A model generated the notes under the pieces. The model was not told the DNA's origin. It did not search any database and saw nothing but the letters and a program-made list of their open reading frames with translations. Made by a program: the position numbers and the translations under genes. From JAOUJD01 sp963726405 (GTDB lineage Bacteria; Pseudomonadota; Gammaproteobacteria; Burkholderiales; Burkholderiaceae_F), in the NCBI GenBank assembly GCA_963726405.1, contig CAVSCF010000013.1:1-44620 (forward strand): a DNA stretch of 44,620 nucleotides. Direction: 5' to 3'. Shown here piece after piece: positions 28,890-37,035 of this stretch; the stretch's first letter is position 1, and every line of letters starts with the position of its first letter.

Positions 28890-29078
28890 ATGGCGCCACG
28901 CGCTGCAAAGAAGTCGAAGTCGGTCACCAAGCCGGATGGTTTCATCAACGTTGCGGTATCGAAGACAACGCGCAGCGGCCTGCATCTGCTGAAGGATGCC
29001 ATGGGGGTGCAAGGGCAGGCCGAGGTGATCGAGCGACTCGTCGTGATCGGCCTGGCAATCTACCTCGCCTCGCGCTGA
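28890..29078 (+). CDS. Small ribbon-helix-helix-like protein
   Basis: The 62-residue product has a basic start (MAPRAAKKSKSVTKPDG), one predicted strand (FINVAVSKTT) and two helices (RSGLHLLKDAMGV and QAEVIERLVVIGLAIYL). This is the strand-helix-helix plan of ribbon-helix-helix DNA-binding proteins, including some antitoxins. No toxin-like partner is adjacent: the next minus-strand gene is a doubtful small frame. A GAGGGA motif precedes ATG 28890. Composition fits coding sequence. The fold call is by pattern only; it could equally be a small membrane-associated peptide because its last helix is hydrophobic. Confidence 0.6.
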   Translation: MAPRAAKKSKSVTKPDGFINVAVSKTTRSGLHLLKDAMGVQGQAEVIERLVVIGLAIYLASR

Positions 29079-29108
29079 GCGAGCGAAGCGGCGGCAAGTC
29101 CCGGCCGC

Positions 29109-29275
29109 TCAGCCTCCGTTCTGCGGCGAGTGGGGCGCCTTGTCCGGCGGCGGCAACTTCTCGGGGCGCGGATCCGGAATGAAACCGTCGCGGTTCGGCA
29201 TGCGCACCGCCGCCAGGGACTTACCGCAAGTCGAGAGGGGGTCTTGTTGCGGGCGATCGCGCGTCTCGTGCTCAT
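29109..29275 (-). pseudogene. Small unknown protein, apparently frameshifted
   Basis: An ATG at 29275 preceded by GGAGG gives MSTRRAIARNKTPSRLA. After a one-base change of frame near 29225 the reading continues KSLAAVRMPNRDGFIPDPRP and EKLPPPDKAPHSPQNGG to a TGA at 29109. The second part has regular composition (Pro/Asp/Lys) and the first has the ribosome site, so the two likely form one 55-residue gene missing a base. The family is unknown to me. The alternative is that only chance frames are present. Confidence 0.35.
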
Positions 29276-29437
29276 GGGGCCTCCGCGGCATTAGGGGCGG
29301 AGAACCGGGCGGGCAAGCCATGCGCGCAGAGGCACCGGGACCCGGAGGATCGGGACTGCGGCGCGGAGGAAGACCGACGGAATGCCTTCGCCGGCGTGCG
29401 GAGAACGCGACGCTCGGCTCGTCCGTACCCTCGGAGG

Positions 29438-29956
29438 TCAGGGCGCGGGGGCGGCCTTCTTCCGCGGCGCGACCAGTACCTTGCCGACCATGCCGGCCTG
29501 ATAGTGCCCGGCGATGAGGCAGGCGAACGCGAACTCGCCGGCGCGATTGAAGGTCCACACGATTTCCCCTGTCTTGCCGGGGGCGACGTGAACCATGTAC
29601 GGCTCGTCGTGTTCCATCGTCGGGAACTTCACCATCAGCGCGGCGTGCTCCTCATGGGTGGCCGGCGTGCCCAGCACGAACTCGTGCGTGAGTTGCCCGT
29701 CGTTCCTGACGACGATGCGCACGGTCTCGCCCTCCCTGACCTTGATGACGTCCGGCACGAAGCGCATGCGGTCGTTCATGGAGATGCGGATGGTGCGCAG
29801 TCCCGGCTTTGCATCGGCCGCGATTCCCCACGCCTGCTGCTCCTTCACCACGGGCGCGGTGTTCGTGTGCGCGTCCCCGTGGGCGCTCGCCGGCGCGAGC
29901 GGCATGAACGCTGCAAGGACGATCGGGGCAAGCCAACAGCGTGGTGAAGTGCGCAT
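29438..29956 (-). CDS. Exported cupredoxin (type 1 copper protein)
   Basis: The 172-residue product has a signal peptide (CWLAPIVLAAFMPLAPASAH) and a cupredoxin domain with type 1 copper ligands: His in GQLTHEFVLG, then Cys, His and Met in FACLIAGHYQAGMVGKVLV. EHDEPYMVHVAPGKTGEIVW is typical of the plastocyanin/azurin-like copper-resistance group. A His-rich N-terminal patch (HGDAHTNT) and HEEHAALM could also bind metal. It acts in the periplasm, carrying electrons or holding copper. The tail RKKAAPAP is basic. ATG 29956 is the Met directly before the signal peptide; the longer frame to 30091 is unlike an exported protein. No oxidase or copper-export gene is adjacent. Confidence 0.87.
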   Translation of the reverse strand: MRTSPRCWLAPIVLAAFMPLAPASAHGDAHTNTAPVVKEQQAWGIAADAKPGLRTIRISMNDRMRFVPDVIKVREGETVRIVVRNDGQLTHEFVLGTPATHEEHAALMVKFPTMEHDEPYMVHVAPGKTGEIVWTFNRAGEFAFACLIAGHYQAGMVGKVLVAPRKKAAPAP

Positions 29957-30193
29957 GGAAACCTGTGTGGTTGTTGCGGTCCGGGCGGAGTGGCGCGCCG
30001 GTTGGTGCAGCGAGAGTCTATGACACTGCGTGGGGGCGAGGCGCTCGCGTGGTCCGCCACGTTGAAGCGGTCTGATCCGGGTGACGCGCATGGAGAGCGG
30101 TCGAGCGATCCCGACGCCATCTCCGGGAACTGTCGCCTCGCCTCGCTGGCTCGCTTGCTCGATGTCCGCGGGGAGGGCGCGTGCGGCTGCAGG

Positions 30194-31072
30194 TCAAGAC
30201 GCTTCTGCGTCGAGCGTGGAGGCGATGCGTCCCGCGCGCTGTGAAAGACGCGGACGACCGACGCGTTCGCACCACTTGGCGAAGCCCGCCGTCGGCCCAC
30301 GCCAGCGGAGTGCGTCCACATCGGCGAAGAGCGGGGCGTCGGTGCGCAGCGTCGCCAGGCGTTTGAAGAGCACTGCATCGGGCCGGCGCTCCTTCAGCAC
30401 GTCGTCCGGAAACCCTTCGATCGGCCCGTGCCGGTTCAGCAGCAGCGCGGCTGTCTTCGGACCGATGCCGGCGATGCCGGGAAAGCCGTCCGCGGCGTCG
30501 CCGACGAGCGCGAGATAGTCCGGAATCAACACCGGATCGACGCCGAATTTGGCGCGCACGGCGGCCGCGTCGCGGATGGCCTTGGTCCGGCGGTCGATCT
30601 GCACGACCCGTTCGCCGTCAACGCACTGCGCCAGGTCCTTGTCGGGTGTCCAGATGCAGACCTTCGCGACACGCCGATCCTGCCCGGCAAGCGCGGCGGC
30701 GGATGCCAGCGCGTCATCCGCTTCCAGGTCGATCATCGGCCACACGACGACGCCCATCGCCACGAGCGCGTCCTCGAGCGGATGGAACTGCGCGGCGAGC
30801 GCGGGCTCGATGCCGTCGCCCGTCTTGTATCCGGGCCACAGCGCGTTGCGAAACGATTCGATCACGTGGTCGGTGGCAACGCCGACGTGCGTAGCGCCGC
30901 CTTCGATCATCTCGAGAATGGTGCCCAGAACCCCGAGCACGGCGCCGAAGGGCGCATCCTCGCCTTCATTGAAGCGGCGCGCGCCGTAGAAGTGGCGGAA
31001 CAGCTCGTAGGTGCCGTCGACAAGGTGAACGACGAGCGGGTTGGCGTCGACCGGACTGGAAGCGGTTGGCAT
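30194..31072 (-). CDS. Free-standing 5'-3' exonuclease/flap endonuclease (Pol I N-domain-like)
   Basis: The 292-residue product matches the 5'-nuclease domain found at the N-terminus of DNA polymerase I and in ExoIX/Xni. Acidic metal-binding residues occur in VVHLVDGTYELFRHFYG, WPMIDLEADDALASAAALAG, IWTPDKDLAQCV and DYLALVGDAADGFPGIAGIG. The last leads into the helix-hairpin-helix GPKTAALLLNRHG. These enzymes trim flaps and RNA primers. No polymerase domain follows. The C-terminus is basic (ERVGRPRLSQRAGRIAST), which may aid DNA binding. ATG 31072 (MPTASSPVDANPLVV) is the first Met close to the domain; the frame upstream to 31228 is not family-like. It stands alone. Confidence 0.9.
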   Translation of the reverse strand: MPTASSPVDANPLVVHLVDGTYELFRHFYGARRFNEGEDAPFGAVLGVLGTILEMIEGGATHVGVATDHVIESFRNALWPGYKTGDGIEPALAAQFHPLEDALVAMGVVVWPMIDLEADDALASAAALAGQDRRVAKVCIWTPDKDLAQCVDGERVVQIDRRTKAIRDAAAVRAKFGVDPVLIPDYLALVGDAADGFPGIAGIGPKTAALLLNRHGPIEGFPDDVLKERRPDAVLFKRLATLRTDAPLFADVDALRWRGPTAGFAKWCERVGRPRLSQRAGRIASTLDAEAS

Positions 31073-31170
31073 GCGTCGAATGTAGTCCAGGAGGTTCCCC
31101 GTGCACGAGCGCGGCGATGCCGGGGAACGGTCCTTGCCTGCCCCGCTAGGCACCTTGCACGGGGACCGCC

Positions 31171-31341
31171 GTGAACACACCGCTTCCGCGCCATCCGGGC
31201 GCTCCGGAACTTCCCCCGACAGCGCCACCGGAAGTGCCCCCGTACGACCCGCGCCCGGAGATACCCGCGCCGCCGCCCGGACCCGAGATCATTCCCGATC
31301 CATCCCCGAACCCGATCGCGCCGCCACCTCCGCAGATGTGA
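31171..31341 (+). CDS. Small proline-rich protein
   Basis: From GTG 31171 the strand encodes 56 residues, nearly a third Pro, with regular acidic spacing: PELPPTAPPEVPPYDPRPEI, then PAPPPGPEIIPDPSPNPIAP, ending PPPPQM. Short Pro/Glu/Asp peptides of this look recur in proteobacterial genomes. GGGGACC precedes the GTG. The opposite strand is also open over this stretch (31146-31352) and would give a Gly-rich peptide, so the strand is not certain; the alternation PExP is more protein-like than the Gly run. No function is proposed. Confidence 0.45.
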   Translation: MNTPLPRHPGAPELPPTAPPEVPPYDPRPEIPAPPPGPEIIPDPSPNPIAPPPPQM

Positions 31342-31427
31342 GAGCCGGGCAACGGAGGCGGATCTGTGCGTGCAGGGTCGAAGTCGTCTGTGCGGGCCGC
31401 CGGTCTGGGTGCCAGGGGTACGGGCCG

Positions 31428-32096
31428 TCAGCCGACGTGCTTGCGGAAGAACTCGAGCGTGCGTTCACGCGCGAGCTCCGCGGCCGCTTTGTCGTACGAA
31501 CCGCGCTGGTCACAGTTGAAGCCGTGACCCGCCGCGTAGAAATGCGTGGTCACGTCGGGATGCGCCGCTTCCACCGCACGCGCCTTGTCGATCGGAATGG
31601 ACGCGTCGGCCTCCCCGAAGTGCAGCATGGTCGGGCACTTCGGCTGTTCGCCGTTCAGTGAAGGAATCGCGCCGCCGTAATACGGGACCGCGGCGGCGAG
31701 ACCCGGGATGCGCGCGGCGGCCAGCCACGTGACGGCGCCGCCCCAGCAGTAACCGACCATACCGACTTCGCCCGCGTGCTTCACCCCTTCGACCGCGGCT
31801 GCCACGTCCTTCATCGCGTCGTCCCACACGATCTTCTGCATCAGCGCGATGCCCGCCTGGATCTCGGGCTGGGTGTAGCCGCTCTCGTAGCCGCGCTGCA
31901 CCCGGTCGAAAAGCGCCGGGGCGATCGTCAGATAGCCGTCGGCCGCGTAGCCATCGGCGACCGAGCGGATGTGGCTGTTGACGCCGAAGATTTCCTGCAC
32001 GACGACGATGCCGCCGCGCGGCTGCGCCGGCGGTTCAGCCAGGTACGCCTTGAACGCATGGCCGTCGCCGGCCTTCAGGTCGATCATCGTGCCCAT
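31428..32096 (-). CDS. Dienelactone hydrolase family protein
   Basis: The 222-residue alpha/beta hydrolase has the DLH triad: Cys117 in MVGYCWGGAVTWLAA, Asp164 in HFGEADASIPID and His191 in YAAGHGFNCD. Glu36 in VVVQEIFGVNSHI, which modulates the cysteine, is also present. DLH enzymes open lactones such as dienelactone in aromatic catabolism. Many paralogues hydrolyse other esters. AAGGAG eight bases upstream fixes ATG 32096 rather than the Met 9 bases later. It is a single gene, 97 bases beyond the proline-rich frame and convergent with it. No chlorocatechol genes are nearby, so the substrate is open. Confidence 0.92.
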   Translation of the reverse strand: MGTMIDLKAGDGHAFKAYLAEPPAQPRGGIVVVQEIFGVNSHIRSVADGYAADGYLTIAPALFDRVQRGYESGYTQPEIQAGIALMQKIVWDDAMKDVAAAVEGVKHAGEVGMVGYCWGGAVTWLAAARIPGLAAAVPYYGGAIPSLNGEQPKCPTMLHFGEADASIPIDKARAVEAAHPDVTTHFYAAGHGFNCDQRGSYDKAAAELARERTLEFFRKHVG

Positions 32097-32635
32097 CGTC
32101 GGTCTCCTTCGTGGTCGCTTCAGCGCGCAGCGTAAACGGTCGTGCGGAACAATCGGGTTCCCGCCACGCCCGCAGGCGGGCCGCACTGGGCGCTGTCCTC
32201 GTTGCCGCCCAGGCGCAGGAGGGCGGAAGGCGCGCCACGCCGCCGCTTCGATGTGCGCCGCCTGCTTGCTCGCGGCGTGCGCGGCCGGCAGCGAGCCTTC
32301 GCAAGGGACCCATCGTCCGGAGCTGGACCCGATCACCGCACAGCACCTTGCCGCGGACCTGGCGCGCGATCGGCGCACCAGGGCGGACGAAGCCCGCACC
32401 GTGGAGAGAGCGAACGCGATGCGCGCGGAGAACTTGTCATCCTCTTCACGCCGGCCGGCGACCTGGCGAAGGTGCGGACGCGGATTCCGACCGCATACGA
32501 CTGGCCACGGCCGGCGGAGGTTGACGTTCGTCGAACACGGCGCTCAGTGACGCCGAACGATGCGACGCGCCTCGCATCCGGCACAATCTGCGCATTGCGA
32601 CAACCGAGCGACGGCGCCAGGCGCCGGCCTGTGGC
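32097..32635. other. Intergenic stretch, possibly with a decayed lipoprotein gene
   Basis: About 540 bases between divergent dienelactone hydrolase and LysR genes. A plus-strand frame from ATG 32251 begins with a lipobox-like start (MCAACLLAACAAGSEPSQ) and a charged helix (LAADLARDRRTRADEARTVE). Near 32428 coding-like character passes to another frame (LVILFTPAGDLAKVRTRIP). This could be a frameshifted small lipoprotein, but no family is recognised and chance is possible. Promoters for the two divergent genes must also lie here. Confidence 0.3.
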
Positions 32636-33544
32636 ATGTCCGAGCACTTCGACATGGTGGACCTGCGCCTGATGGTGCGCATCGCCGAGGCGAACAGCCT
32701 GACGCGCGGGGCGGAGGCGTCCTTTCTGTCCCTGCCCGCCGCAAGCACGCGGATCAAGAACCTCGAGGAAAGCCTGGGCGCAAAGCTTCTCTATCGCACC
32801 AGCCAGGGTGTCACGCTGACGCCGCCCGGGCAGGCCTTCGTGCACCACGCGCGCGCCGTGCTCGCGCAGCTGGAGCACCTGTCAGGCGACATGCAGGAAT
32901 ATGCGAAGGGCATCAAGGGTCACCTGCGCATCCAGGCCAACACGACGGCGCTCGGGGAGTTCCTGCCGCCGGTGCTGCGCGCCTATCTGCTGAGTCATCC
33001 CGACGTCAACGTGGACCTGCGCGAGCGCCTGAGCAACGACATCGTCCGCGCCGTGTCGGAACGGCAGACGGACATCGGGATCGTCGCGGGCAGCGTGCGC
33101 ACCGAAAACCTGCAGGTGATTCCGTACCGGCAGGATCGCCTGGTGCTCGCGGTGCCCGAAGGGCATCCGCTGGCCGGGGAGAGCGCCATCGAGTTCGCCT
33201 CGACGCTGGAGCTTGACTACATCGGCCTGCACGAAGGCAGCGCGATCCACGGCTTCCTGCGCCGCGTCTGCGACGGGCTGCACCGGACGCTGCGCGTCCG
33301 CATCCAGGTCGGCAGCTTCGAAGTCGCCTGCAGGATGATCGAGTCGAGCGTCGGCATCGGCATTCTTCCCGAGTCCGCGGCACGGCGGCATGCCCAGACC
33401 ATGGCCATCCGCATCGTTCCCCTGCGCGACGAGTGGGCGGTGCGCGCGATGCAGATCTGCGTTCGGCAGCTGGATGCGCTTCCGGGTTTTGCCCGGGACC
33501 TGGTCGATCTACTCGTTGCCGACGCGAAGGCGGCCGAGCGCTAG
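32636..33544 (+). CDS. LysR-family transcriptional regulator
   Basis: The 302-residue product has the LysR winged helix at its start (DLRLMVRIAEANSLTRGAEA, LPAASTRIKNLEESLGAKLL, RTSQGVTLTPPGQAFVHHAR), a linker helix and a periplasmic-binding-like effector domain (GHLRIQANTTALGEFLPPVL, SERQTDIGIVAGSVR, GIGILPESAARRH). LysR proteins respond to a small ligand and usually control a divergent or adjacent gene. Candidate targets are the divergent dienelactone hydrolase or the alcohol dehydrogenase 230 bases downstream on the same strand. The start could also be ATG 32654; neither has a strong ribosome site. Confidence 0.92.
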   Translation: MSEHFDMVDLRLMVRIAEANSLTRGAEASFLSLPAASTRIKNLEESLGAKLLYRTSQGVTLTPPGQAFVHHARAVLAQLEHLSGDMQEYAKGIKGHLRIQANTTALGEFLPPVLRAYLLSHPDVNVDLRERLSNDIVRAVSERQTDIGIVAGSVRTENLQVIPYRQDRLVLAVPEGHPLAGESAIEFASTLELDYIGLHEGSAIHGFLRRVCDGLHRTLRVRIQVGSFEVACRMIESSVGIGILPESAARRHAQTMAIRIVPLRDEWAVRAMQICVRQLDALPGFARDLVDLLVADAKAAER

Positions 33545-33777
33545 CTTCACCCTTCGATTCTCGCTTCGGACCGCGCCGCGCGGCGCCTTCCCGGCAAACT
33601 TCCGCCGCACGCAGCTTCCTCGCCTTCTCGATGGGGCGGCAACGGCCGTCGTACATCGACCTGCGTCGATTCGAGTGCACGGGAATTCGGCTTTCGGGAA
33701 GCTCGCCTTCCGGGGAAGCGAACGCGGGTTGTGCTGGGCCGACCTACACTGGCCGGAATCGTCCGAGGAGAACTGCG

Positions 33778-34902
33778 ATGAAGATCCGCGCTGCCGTGCT
33801 GGAAACGATGGGGCTGCCCGCGCCGTATGCCGAGAGCCGCCCGCTGAAGATCCGTGAAGTCGAGCTCGCTCCGCCGGGGTACGGCGAGGTACGTGTACGG
33901 GTCCTCGCCGCCGGCCTGTGCCACTCGGATCTGTCGGTCGTGAACGGCGATCGGCCGCGACCGCTGCCGATGGTGCTGGGTCACGAGTCGGCGGGCGAGG
34001 TGCTCGAGTGCGGCCCGGGCGTCGTGGACCTGGCTCCCGGAGATCGCGTCGTCATGGTCTTCATGCCGAGTTGCGGCGGGTGCCTGCCGTGCCAGGAGGG
34101 CCGTCCGGCGCTGTGCGAGCCGGGCGCCGCCAGCAACGGGGCAGGGACCCTGCTCGGCGGGACCCGCCGCCTGACCCTCGATGGCGTCACGGTGAATCAT
34201 CATGTCGGCGTTTCGTGCTTCGCGGAGCAGGCGGTCGTCTCCCGCCGGTCGTGCGTGAAGGTCGATGCGGACCTTTCACCCGCCGAGGCGGCGCTGTTCG
34301 GCTGCGCCGTGCTCACCGGTGTCGGCGCGGTCATCAACACGGCCCGCGTGCAGGCCGGCAGTTCCGTGGCCGTGCTGGGACTGGGCGGGGTCGGCTTCTC
34401 GGCGCTGCTCGCGGCGGTCGCCAGCGGAGCTCGCCAGGTCGTTGCGCTCGACCTCAACGAAGACAAGCTCGAACTGGCACGCCAGCTTGGCGCGACGTCC
34501 ACGGTGAACGCGTCGAAACCCGAGGCCGCGGACGAAGTGAAGGCGCTGACGAAGGGCGGCGTCGACTATGCGTTCGAGATGGCGGGCGCCATCCCGGCAA
34601 TGGAACTCGCGTGGAAAATCACGCGACGCGGCGGCAGCACCGTGACGGCAGGGCTGCCGCATCCCGACAAGCGCTTCGCGCTGCCACCCGTGCAGATGGT
34701 CGCCGAGGAACGCACCCTGCGCGGCAGCTACATCGGTTCGGCGGTGCCCGCGCGCGACATTCCCCGGTACATCGAGATGTACCGCCGCGGCCGACTTCCG
34801 GTGGACCGCTTGATGGGCGAGCACCTGACGCTCGACGACATCAACCGTGGCTTCGACCGACTGGCAACCGGGGTGGCGATGCGCGACGTCGTCCTGTTCT
34901 GA
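33778..34902 (+). CDS. Zinc-dependent alcohol dehydrogenase (MDR superfamily)
   Basis: The 374-residue medium-chain dehydrogenase keeps the catalytic zinc ligands (Cys48 in AGLCHSDLSV, His69-Glu70 in VLGHESAGEV). The four-Cys structural zinc loop is complete (CGGCLPCQEGRPALC, Cys99/102/105/113), as is the NAD loop VLGLGGVGFSALLA with an acidic residue after the second strand (VALDLNED), which favours NAD over NADP. RGSYIGSAVPARDIPRYIEM is typical of the class III/AdhC-like group. It oxidises alcohols or reduces aldehydes in the cytoplasm. GAGGAG seven bases before ATG 33778 fixes the start. It is downstream of the LysR gene with a separate ribosome site, so it may be that regulator's target. 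Confidence 0.92.
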   Translation: MKIRAAVLETMGLPAPYAESRPLKIREVELAPPGYGEVRVRVLAAGLCHSDLSVVNGDRPRPLPMVLGHESAGEVLECGPGVVDLAPGDRVVMVFMPSCGGCLPCQEGRPALCEPGAASNGAGTLLGGTRRLTLDGVTVNHHVGVSCFAEQAVVSRRSCVKVDADLSPAEAALFGCAVLTGVGAVINTARVQAGSSVAVLGLGGVGFSALLAAVASGARQVVALDLNEDKLELARQLGATSTVNASKPEAADEVKALTKGGVDYAFEMAGAIPAMELAWKITRRGGSTVTAGLPHPDKRFALPPVQMVAEERTLRGSYIGSAVPARDIPRYIEMYRRGRLPVDRLMGEHLTLDDINRGFDRLATGVAMRDVVLF

Positions 34903-35072
34903 ACCGGTCGGTACGTGGCCGGGAATCGATCGGCTCGACCACCACTCCATCCATCGACGCGCGACGCAGCCAAGGCCGGTGCGGGCCAGCAAGCTTGTTT
35001 CAGAGCAGTCAATGGCGACAGCGACGGAATCAACAGGTCCGCTCGTCAGCCGACAGTGGTAAATTCGCGCCT

Positions 35073-35172
35073 TCGTTGGGGAGTAGCCGCTGCCGTCCAA
35101 GGGCAGGAGCGCGTCAACATACTTGGCTCTTGGCCATGGCGCGTTCGGCACAGGGCTTGGCGAGACCGATGA
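35073..35172 (+). promoter_or_regulatory. yybP-ykoY manganese riboswitch
   Basis: The leader carries all hallmarks of the Mn-sensing yybP-ykoY element: GGGGAGTAGCC (35078-35088), GTCAACATACTT (35113-35124) and GGCGAGACC (35159-35167). The two ends pair as P1: TCGTTGG (35073-35079) with CCGATGA (35166-35172), seven pairs including G-U. Internal arms are framed by GGGCAGG and GGCTCTTGGCC. It ends 69 bases before the GDT1/UPF0016 start. The family is known to bind Mn(II) and to turn on manganese exporters. No terminator with a U-tract follows, so control is probably at translation start; the switching partner was not resolved. Confidence 0.88.
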
Positions 35173-35241
35173 TGCGAGTGCCGAACCTGGTCGGGTGGCA
35201 CGCGCGTCATTGTCTCGGTGGCCCGGCCTGGGATCCCTGTC

Positions 35242-35808
35242 ATGGAAGCTTTCCTGATTTCGACTGGTGTCGTCGCCCTCGCTGAGATTGGCGACAAGAC
35301 CCAGTTGCTCGCGCTCGTTCTGGCCGCAAGGTTTCGCAAGCCCGTTCCGATCATCCTGGGCATCCTGGTGGCGACGCTCGTCAACCACGCCCTGGCGGGC
35401 GCCGCCGGCGCCTGGATCTCGGCGGCGATCGGCCCGACGGCGATGCGCTGGGTCCTTGGGCTGTCGTTCATCGCCATGGCCCTGTGGACGCTGATTCCGG
35501 ACAAGTACGAAGAAGCCAAGGACACCGCGCCGCGCTTCGGCGTGTTCGGGACCACGCTGATCGCGTTCTTTCTTCTTGAAATGGGGGACAAGACGCAGAT
35601 TGCGACGGTTGCGCTCGCAGCCAAATACAGTTCTCTGGTGGCCGTAGTCGCCGGCACGACGCTCGGCATGATGCTGGCGAACGTGCCGGCGGTGCTCCTC
35701 GGCGAAGTGGCGGCGAAGAAACTGCCGATGCGGGTGGTGCACAGCATCGCCGCCGCCATCTTCTTCGCCCTCGGAGTGACGGTGCTGCTCGGGTACGGCG
35801 CGCTCTGA
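35242..35808 (+). CDS. GDT1/TMEM165 (UPF0016) family manganese exporter
   Basis: The 188-residue inner-membrane protein has six predicted helices in two homologous halves. Each half carries the family signature ExGDKTQ: ALAEIGDKTQLLAL (E15, D18) and FLLEMGDKTQIATV (E113, D116). These acidic residues line the cation path. Bacterial members export Mn(II); eukaryotic members move Mn or Ca against protons. The riboswitch directly upstream fits that role closely. ATG 35242 starts the first helix at once (MEAFLISTGVVALAE); the open frame upstream is unlike the family. The stop overlaps the next ATG by one base (TGATG), so the CDF protein is translationally coupled. Confidence 0.92.
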   Translation: MEAFLISTGVVALAEIGDKTQLLALVLAARFRKPVPIILGILVATLVNHALAGAAGAWISAAIGPTAMRWVLGLSFIAMALWTLIPDKYEEAKDTAPRFGVFGTTLIAFFLLEMGDKTQIATVALAAKYSSLVAVVAGTTLGMMLANVPAVLLGEVAAKKLPMRVVHSIAAAIFFALGVTVLLGYGAL

Positions 35809-36827
35809 TGCCACGTCCGAAGAAGAAGCGCAGGCTTCGAAACCCATCGTCCTCGAGGAACCCGTTGCATACCGACGATCTCTCCCGCTGGGTCCACGAC
35901 CACGTCTTCGACGCCGGCAGCCGCGCCGCCGAGCGCGGCACGCGCGCGGTCATGTGGATCACCCTGGCGATGATGATCGTCGAGATCCTCGCCGGATGGT
36001 GGTTCAACTCGATGGCACTGCTTGCGGACGGCTGGCACATGAGTTCGCACGCCGTGGCGATCGGACTGTCCGCATTTGCGTATGCGACCGCCAGGCGCTA
36101 CGCGCAGGACGCACGCTTCGCCTTCGGCACCTGGAAGATCGAGGTGCTGGGCGGATTCGCCAGCGCCATCTTCCTGCTGGGCGTCGCCGTTCTCATGACG
36201 GTCGGATCGGTCGAACGCATCTTCAACCCGCAGCCGATCCACTACCGCGAGGCGATCGTGGTCGCCGTCCTCGGGCTGATCGTCAATGTGGCCTGCGCGA
36301 TCATCCTCGGGCGCGCCCACGAGCACGACCATGGACACGACCATCACCACGGACACGGAGACGGTCCGGCGCATGGGCACCACCACGACCTGAACCTGCG
36401 GTCGGCCTATCTGCACGTCATCGCCGACGCGACGACGTCGGTTCTCGCGATCGTCGCGCTCGTCGGAGGCTGGATCTACGGGTGGTCGTGGCTCGATCCG
36501 GTGATGGGCATCATCGGGGCCATTCTCGTCGCGGTCTGGGCCAAGGGCCTGATCGCGGACACCAGCAAGGTCCTGCTGGATCGGGAGATGGACCACCCCG
36601 TGGTCGACGAGATCCGCGAAGCGGTCGAAGCGGGGCCGAATGGCAGCGACACCCGGATCACGGACCTGCACGTCTGGCGGGTTGGCAAGAACGTCTACTC
36701 GTGCGCGCTGACGGTCGTGACGCACGATCCTGACCTGACGGCAGAGGTCGTCCGCAGCCGCCTGTCGGTGCACGAAGAGATCGTTCACTCGACGATCGAA
36801 GTGCACAGGCTTCCGCGGACGCTCTGA
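35808..36827 (+). CDS. Cation diffusion facilitator (DmeF-like), coupled to the Mn exporter
   Basis: The 339-residue transporter has six helices. The metal site is formed by ALLADGWHMSSHAVAIG (D74, H77, H81) and LHVIADATTSVLAIVAL (HxxxD). A His-rich cytoplasmic loop (about 165-190, HDHGHDHHHGHGDG) follows helix 4, and a C-terminal metallochaperone-like domain ends the protein (DPDLTAEVVRSR). FAFGTWKIEVLGGFASAI and the extended basic N-terminus with HTDDLSRWVHDHVF place it near DmeF, reported for cobalt/nickel efflux. Here it overlaps the GDT1 stop by one base behind a manganese riboswitch, so it may export manganese or be co-induced. No DmeR-type repressor is adjacent. Confidence 0.92.
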   Translation: MPRPKKKRRLRNPSSSRNPLHTDDLSRWVHDHVFDAGSRAAERGTRAVMWITLAMMIVEILAGWWFNSMALLADGWHMSSHAVAIGLSAFAYATARRYAQDARFAFGTWKIEVLGGFASAIFLLGVAVLMTVGSVERIFNPQPIHYREAIVVAVLGLIVNVACAIILGRAHEHDHGHDHHHGHGDGPAHGHHHDLNLRSAYLHVIADATTSVLAIVALVGGWIYGWSWLDPVMGIIGAILVAVWAKGLIADTSKVLLDREMDHPVVDEIREAVEAGPNGSDTRITDLHVWRVGKNVYSCALTVVTHDPDLTAEVVRSRLSVHEEIVHSTIEVHRLPRTL

Positions 36828-36984
36828 GAGGTTGCGGGTCGGGAAGCATTGAGAAGGACATCAAGGGCCGCAAGCAGCTGACGACAGGTGCCCTGTGGTG
36901 TCGCGCTTGAGGCGCCTGCTCCGCGGTCTCCGCATAGACCGGCTACCAGTGGTGACTGCCGTGTTCCTCTCGATTGCATGACAC

Positions 36985-37015
36985 AAAAAGGAACGGCCCG
37001 CCGTGGGGCGGGCCG
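36985..37015 (-). terminator. Rho-independent terminator
   Basis: A perfect nine-pair stem (36994-37002 with 37007-37015, arms CGGCCCGCC and GGCGGGCCG) with a four-base loop is followed on the minus strand by TTCCTTTTT. It lies 21 bases after the stop of the small gene at 37036 and ends the two-gene minus-strand unit. On the plus strand the stem has no U-tract after it. Confidence 0.88.
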
Positions 37016-37035
37016 CTCGGCGGAACAGCTGCAAT

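Noticed and set aside
31146..31352. Glycine-rich 68-residue minus-strand frame
   Set aside because: Complement of the more regular proline-rich plus-strand reading; lacks a ribosome site.
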